Origin: Bacteroidaceae bacterium
GTDB taxonomy: Bacteria; Bacteroidota; Bacteroidia; Bacteroidales; Bacteroidaceae
Assembly (NCBI GenBank): GCA_017960985.1
Contig: JAGCYD010000041.1
Location: 1 to 34,438, forward strand
Reading direction: 5' to 3'
Length of the DNA stretch: 34,438 bases
Shown here: positions 32,771 to 34,438 of the stretch, piece after piece
How the letters are laid out: each line of letters starts with the position of its first letter
Position numbering within the stretch: position 1 is the stretch's first letter
Notes under the pieces: model-generated
What the model saw: only the letters and a program-made list of their open reading frames with translations
Databases searched by the model: none
What the model was told of the DNA's origin: nothing
Position numbers and translations under genes: made by a program

Positions 32771-33915
32771 CAAAAATCTTCAGTTGTATATCCCAAGGGT
32801 AAGTTTCGGCAATTGTATTGCGACGCCATAATCTCACCATAGGCTCCAGCACTTCGGATGGCTATGAAGTCTCCGCGTTTGGTTATGGGCATCTGGTAAT
32901 CTCGGGCAAACACATCGCTACTTTCACAAATCGGCCCGACAACATCATACCGGTCTTTTCCGTCTTGATTGCTTAAATTATCAATGTGATGAAATGCGTC
33001 ATATAAAGCAGGTCGTATCAAATCGGTCATTCCAGCATCCAAAATAACAAACTTCTTGGCTGCCCCTTCCTTCACATAGAGGACCTTCGAAATCAAACTT
33101 CCACATTGAGCAACAATTGAACGCCCCAACTCGAAATGAAGTTGTTGCCCGTCTCGTAGTTGCAAATGTTGTTCGAATGTAGCGAAATAGTCCTTGAAAT
33201 TAGGGATGGGGTTCAAGTCGGGATTATCATAATCCACCCCAAGGCCTCCACCGACATTAATATGTGACAATGTAATGCCTTTTCGATGCAGATTATCTTG
33301 AAGTTCGTTGATACGATGCGCTAAAGCAACGAAATCGTCCATCTCAAGAATCTGGCTTCCAATATGGAAATGCAAGCCGATACATTCGACATTACTCATT
33401 TGCTCGGACAAACGGATGACCTTCTCCATATCGTTCATAGCAATGCCGAATTTGTTCTCAGCCAATCCTGTTGTGATGTTGCTATGTGTGTGCGCTCCGA
33501 CATCGGGATTTATTCGGAACGAGACTTTTGCTACTTTGTTATGGTCATGAGCCAAATGATTGATGACCTCCAATTCAGGAATACTTTCAACATTGAATGA
33601 GAAGATGCCAGCATTTAATGCTAGTTCAATCTCCCAGTCAGATTTCCCGACACCAGCAAATACAATTTTGTCTGCAGGAAATCCAGCATCTAAACAGACT
33701 TTTATTTCTCCACCGCTAACACAGTCGGCACCTAATCCTGCTTGAACAATATGCTGAAGCACTTTGGGATTAGTGCATGCTTTTACAGCATAATGAATAT
33801 GAAAGTGGGGGAGGGTTAGCCTCTTTATTTCTGCGAGCGTTTTATCCAGCAGTTCTGTATCGTAATAATAGAATGGTGTCTGGAGCCCTTTGAATTTTTG
33901 TAATGGAAAGTTCAT
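32770..33915 (-). CDS. lysA: Diaminopimelate decarboxylase
   Basis: Last step of lysine synthesis: decarboxylates meso-diaminopimelate. The 381-residue product is a fold-type III PLP enzyme with HYAVKACTNP (Lys45 for PLP), GLGADCVSGGEI (74-85), FRINPDVG and ENKFGI, LHFHIGSQILE (histidine over PLP), the phosphate loop GGGLGVDYDNP, and GPICESSDVFARD carrying the cysteine-glutamate pair from the partner subunit. The ATG at 33915 opens the usual N-terminus; a 34-codon extension would run into lysC. It follows lysC by 7 bases. Confidence 0.96.
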   Translation of the reverse strand: MNFPLQKFKGLQTPFYYYDTELLDKTLAEIKRLTLPHFHIHYAVKACTNPKVLQHIVQAGLGADCVSGGEIKVCLDAGFPADKIVFAGVGKSDWEIELALNAGIFSFNVESIPELEVINHLAHDHNKVAKVSFRINPDVGAHTHSNITTGLAENKFGIAMNDMEKVIRLSEQMSNVECIGLHFHIGSQILEMDDFVALAHRINELQDNLHRKGITLSHINVGGGLGVDYDNPDLNPIPNFKDYFATFEQHLQLRDGQQLHFELGRSIVAQCGSLISKVLYVKEGAAKKFVILDAGMTDLIRPALYDAFHHIDNLSNQDGKDRYDVVGPICESSDVFARDYQMPITKRGDFIAIRSAGAYGEIMASQYNCRNLPLGYTTEDF

Positions 33916-33922
33916 TAATGAA

Positions 33923-34438
33923 TTATTTATTGAAAAGGGTTTCACTGAGTGCTTGTAATGTTCGTTTCTTGTCGTCAGCATTGATGAGGAATGATATGTT
34001 ATAATTGCTTCCACCATAACTAATCATACGAACAGGAATTTGTTTAACCGCCATACATGCGCGGGTCTCAAAACCAACATTGCCGCTAACAAGGTCGCCG
34101 ACAACGCAAATGATACACATGTTCTCGTCCACATCAACCGTACCGTATTTCTTCAATTCATTTACGATATCAGTCAGATGTGCACGATTGTCTATGGTTA
34201 CGCTTACGCCGACTTCGCTTGTGCATATCATATCGATACTGGTCTTGTACTGCTCAAATATTTCAAAGACTTTGCGCAAGAAACCATAAGCCAAAAGCAT
34301 TCGGGAAGATTGTATCTGAATACAGGTAATATTATCCTTTGCTGCCACAGCTTTTATAGTACCGTGTTGAATGTCGTTGTTGATTATCGTACCTGGCGCT
34401 GTCGGGTCCATCGTGTTGAGCAAGCGAACAGGAACTCC
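33923..34438 (-). CDS. lysC: Aspartate kinase, C-terminal regulatory part (5' end outside window)
   Basis: Only the last 171 residues are in the window. They show the end of the kinase domain (PVRLLNTMDPTAPGTII) and two ACT domains: ITCIQIQSSRMLLAYGFLRK with FEIFEQYKTSIDMICTSEVG, then MCIICVVGDLV with IPVRMISYGGSNYNISFLI. These bind lysine or threonine for feedback control. The protein stops after the ACT pair, so it is not the fused aspartokinase-homoserine dehydrogenase (ThrA). The lysA gene follows directly, which supports a lysine/diaminopimelate-directed isozyme. The promoter of the long run lies off the right edge. Confidence 0.92.
   Translation of the reverse strand, partial: GVPVRLLNTMDPTAPGTIINNDIQHGTIKAVAAKDNITCIQIQSSRMLLAYGFLRKVFEIFEQYKTSIDMICTSEVGVSVTIDNRAHLTDIVNELKKYGTVDVDENMCIICVVGDLVSGNVGFETRACMAVKQIPVRMISYGGSNYNISFLINADDKKRTLQALSETLFNK

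Overview
The window looks like chromosomal DNA from a Bacteroidota member, most likely Prevotella or a close relative. This rests on repeated promoter boxes of the Bacteroidetes type (TAnnTTTG, in places with TTTG 19-20 bp upstream), lipoprotein and SPI signal peptides, a Rho factor with a long charged insertion, a long-tailed ribosomal protein S16, an rnfBCDGEA operon led by an rseC-like gene, and a giant secreted protein ending in a dockerin-like repeat. The genus is an inference; no rRNA gene is present to confirm it.

Layout. 1-1976: a class I/II aminotransferase cut by the left edge and a divergent tRNA t6A dehydratase gene (tcdA). 1980-7145: a 1721-residue secreted multidomain protein, probably a polysaccharide-degrading enzyme. 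7193-7597: non-coding DNA with a 22-bp tandem array and two long related palindromes. 7598-13536: a three-gene RND efflux operon (adaptor, pump, outer-membrane channel). 13687-15357: rho. 15358-16174: a long non-coding stretch with two further repeat families, between the divergent rho and rpsP genes. 16175-17718: rpsP and a convergent CPBP protease gene. 17851-24389: rseC-like, rnfB, C, D, G, E, A, then galE, all on the plus strand. 24502-27420: a minus-strand kdsA-kdsD-phospholipase D unit. 27532-27990: a MaoC-like hydratase gene on the plus strand. 27997-34438: an eight-gene minus-strand run with overlapping or nearly touching reading frames: lysC (cut by the right edge), lysA, GT2 glycosyltransferase, DedA, outer-membrane barrel protein, nitroreductase, DUF2520 dehydrogenase-like, kdsC.

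How the genes work together. KdsA, KdsD and KdsC supply three of the four steps that make and activate Kdo, the inner sugar of lipopolysaccharide (KdsB is not seen). LysC and LysA are the first and last enzymes of lysine/diaminopimelate synthesis; diaminopimelate also feeds peptidoglycan. GT2, DedA, the barrel protein, the phospholipase D protein and GalE add to an envelope theme across 23-34 kb. The Rnf complex couples ferredoxin and NAD to an ion gradient.

No phage, insertion sequence, CRISPR array, tRNA or rRNA was seen. I found no clearly new gene system. The least explained signals are the non-coding repeats at 7308-7504 and 15587-15958, the 7-bp-period repeats in the efflux operon spacers, the domain make-up of the giant secreted protein, and the fused lysine-envelope-Kdo gene run.
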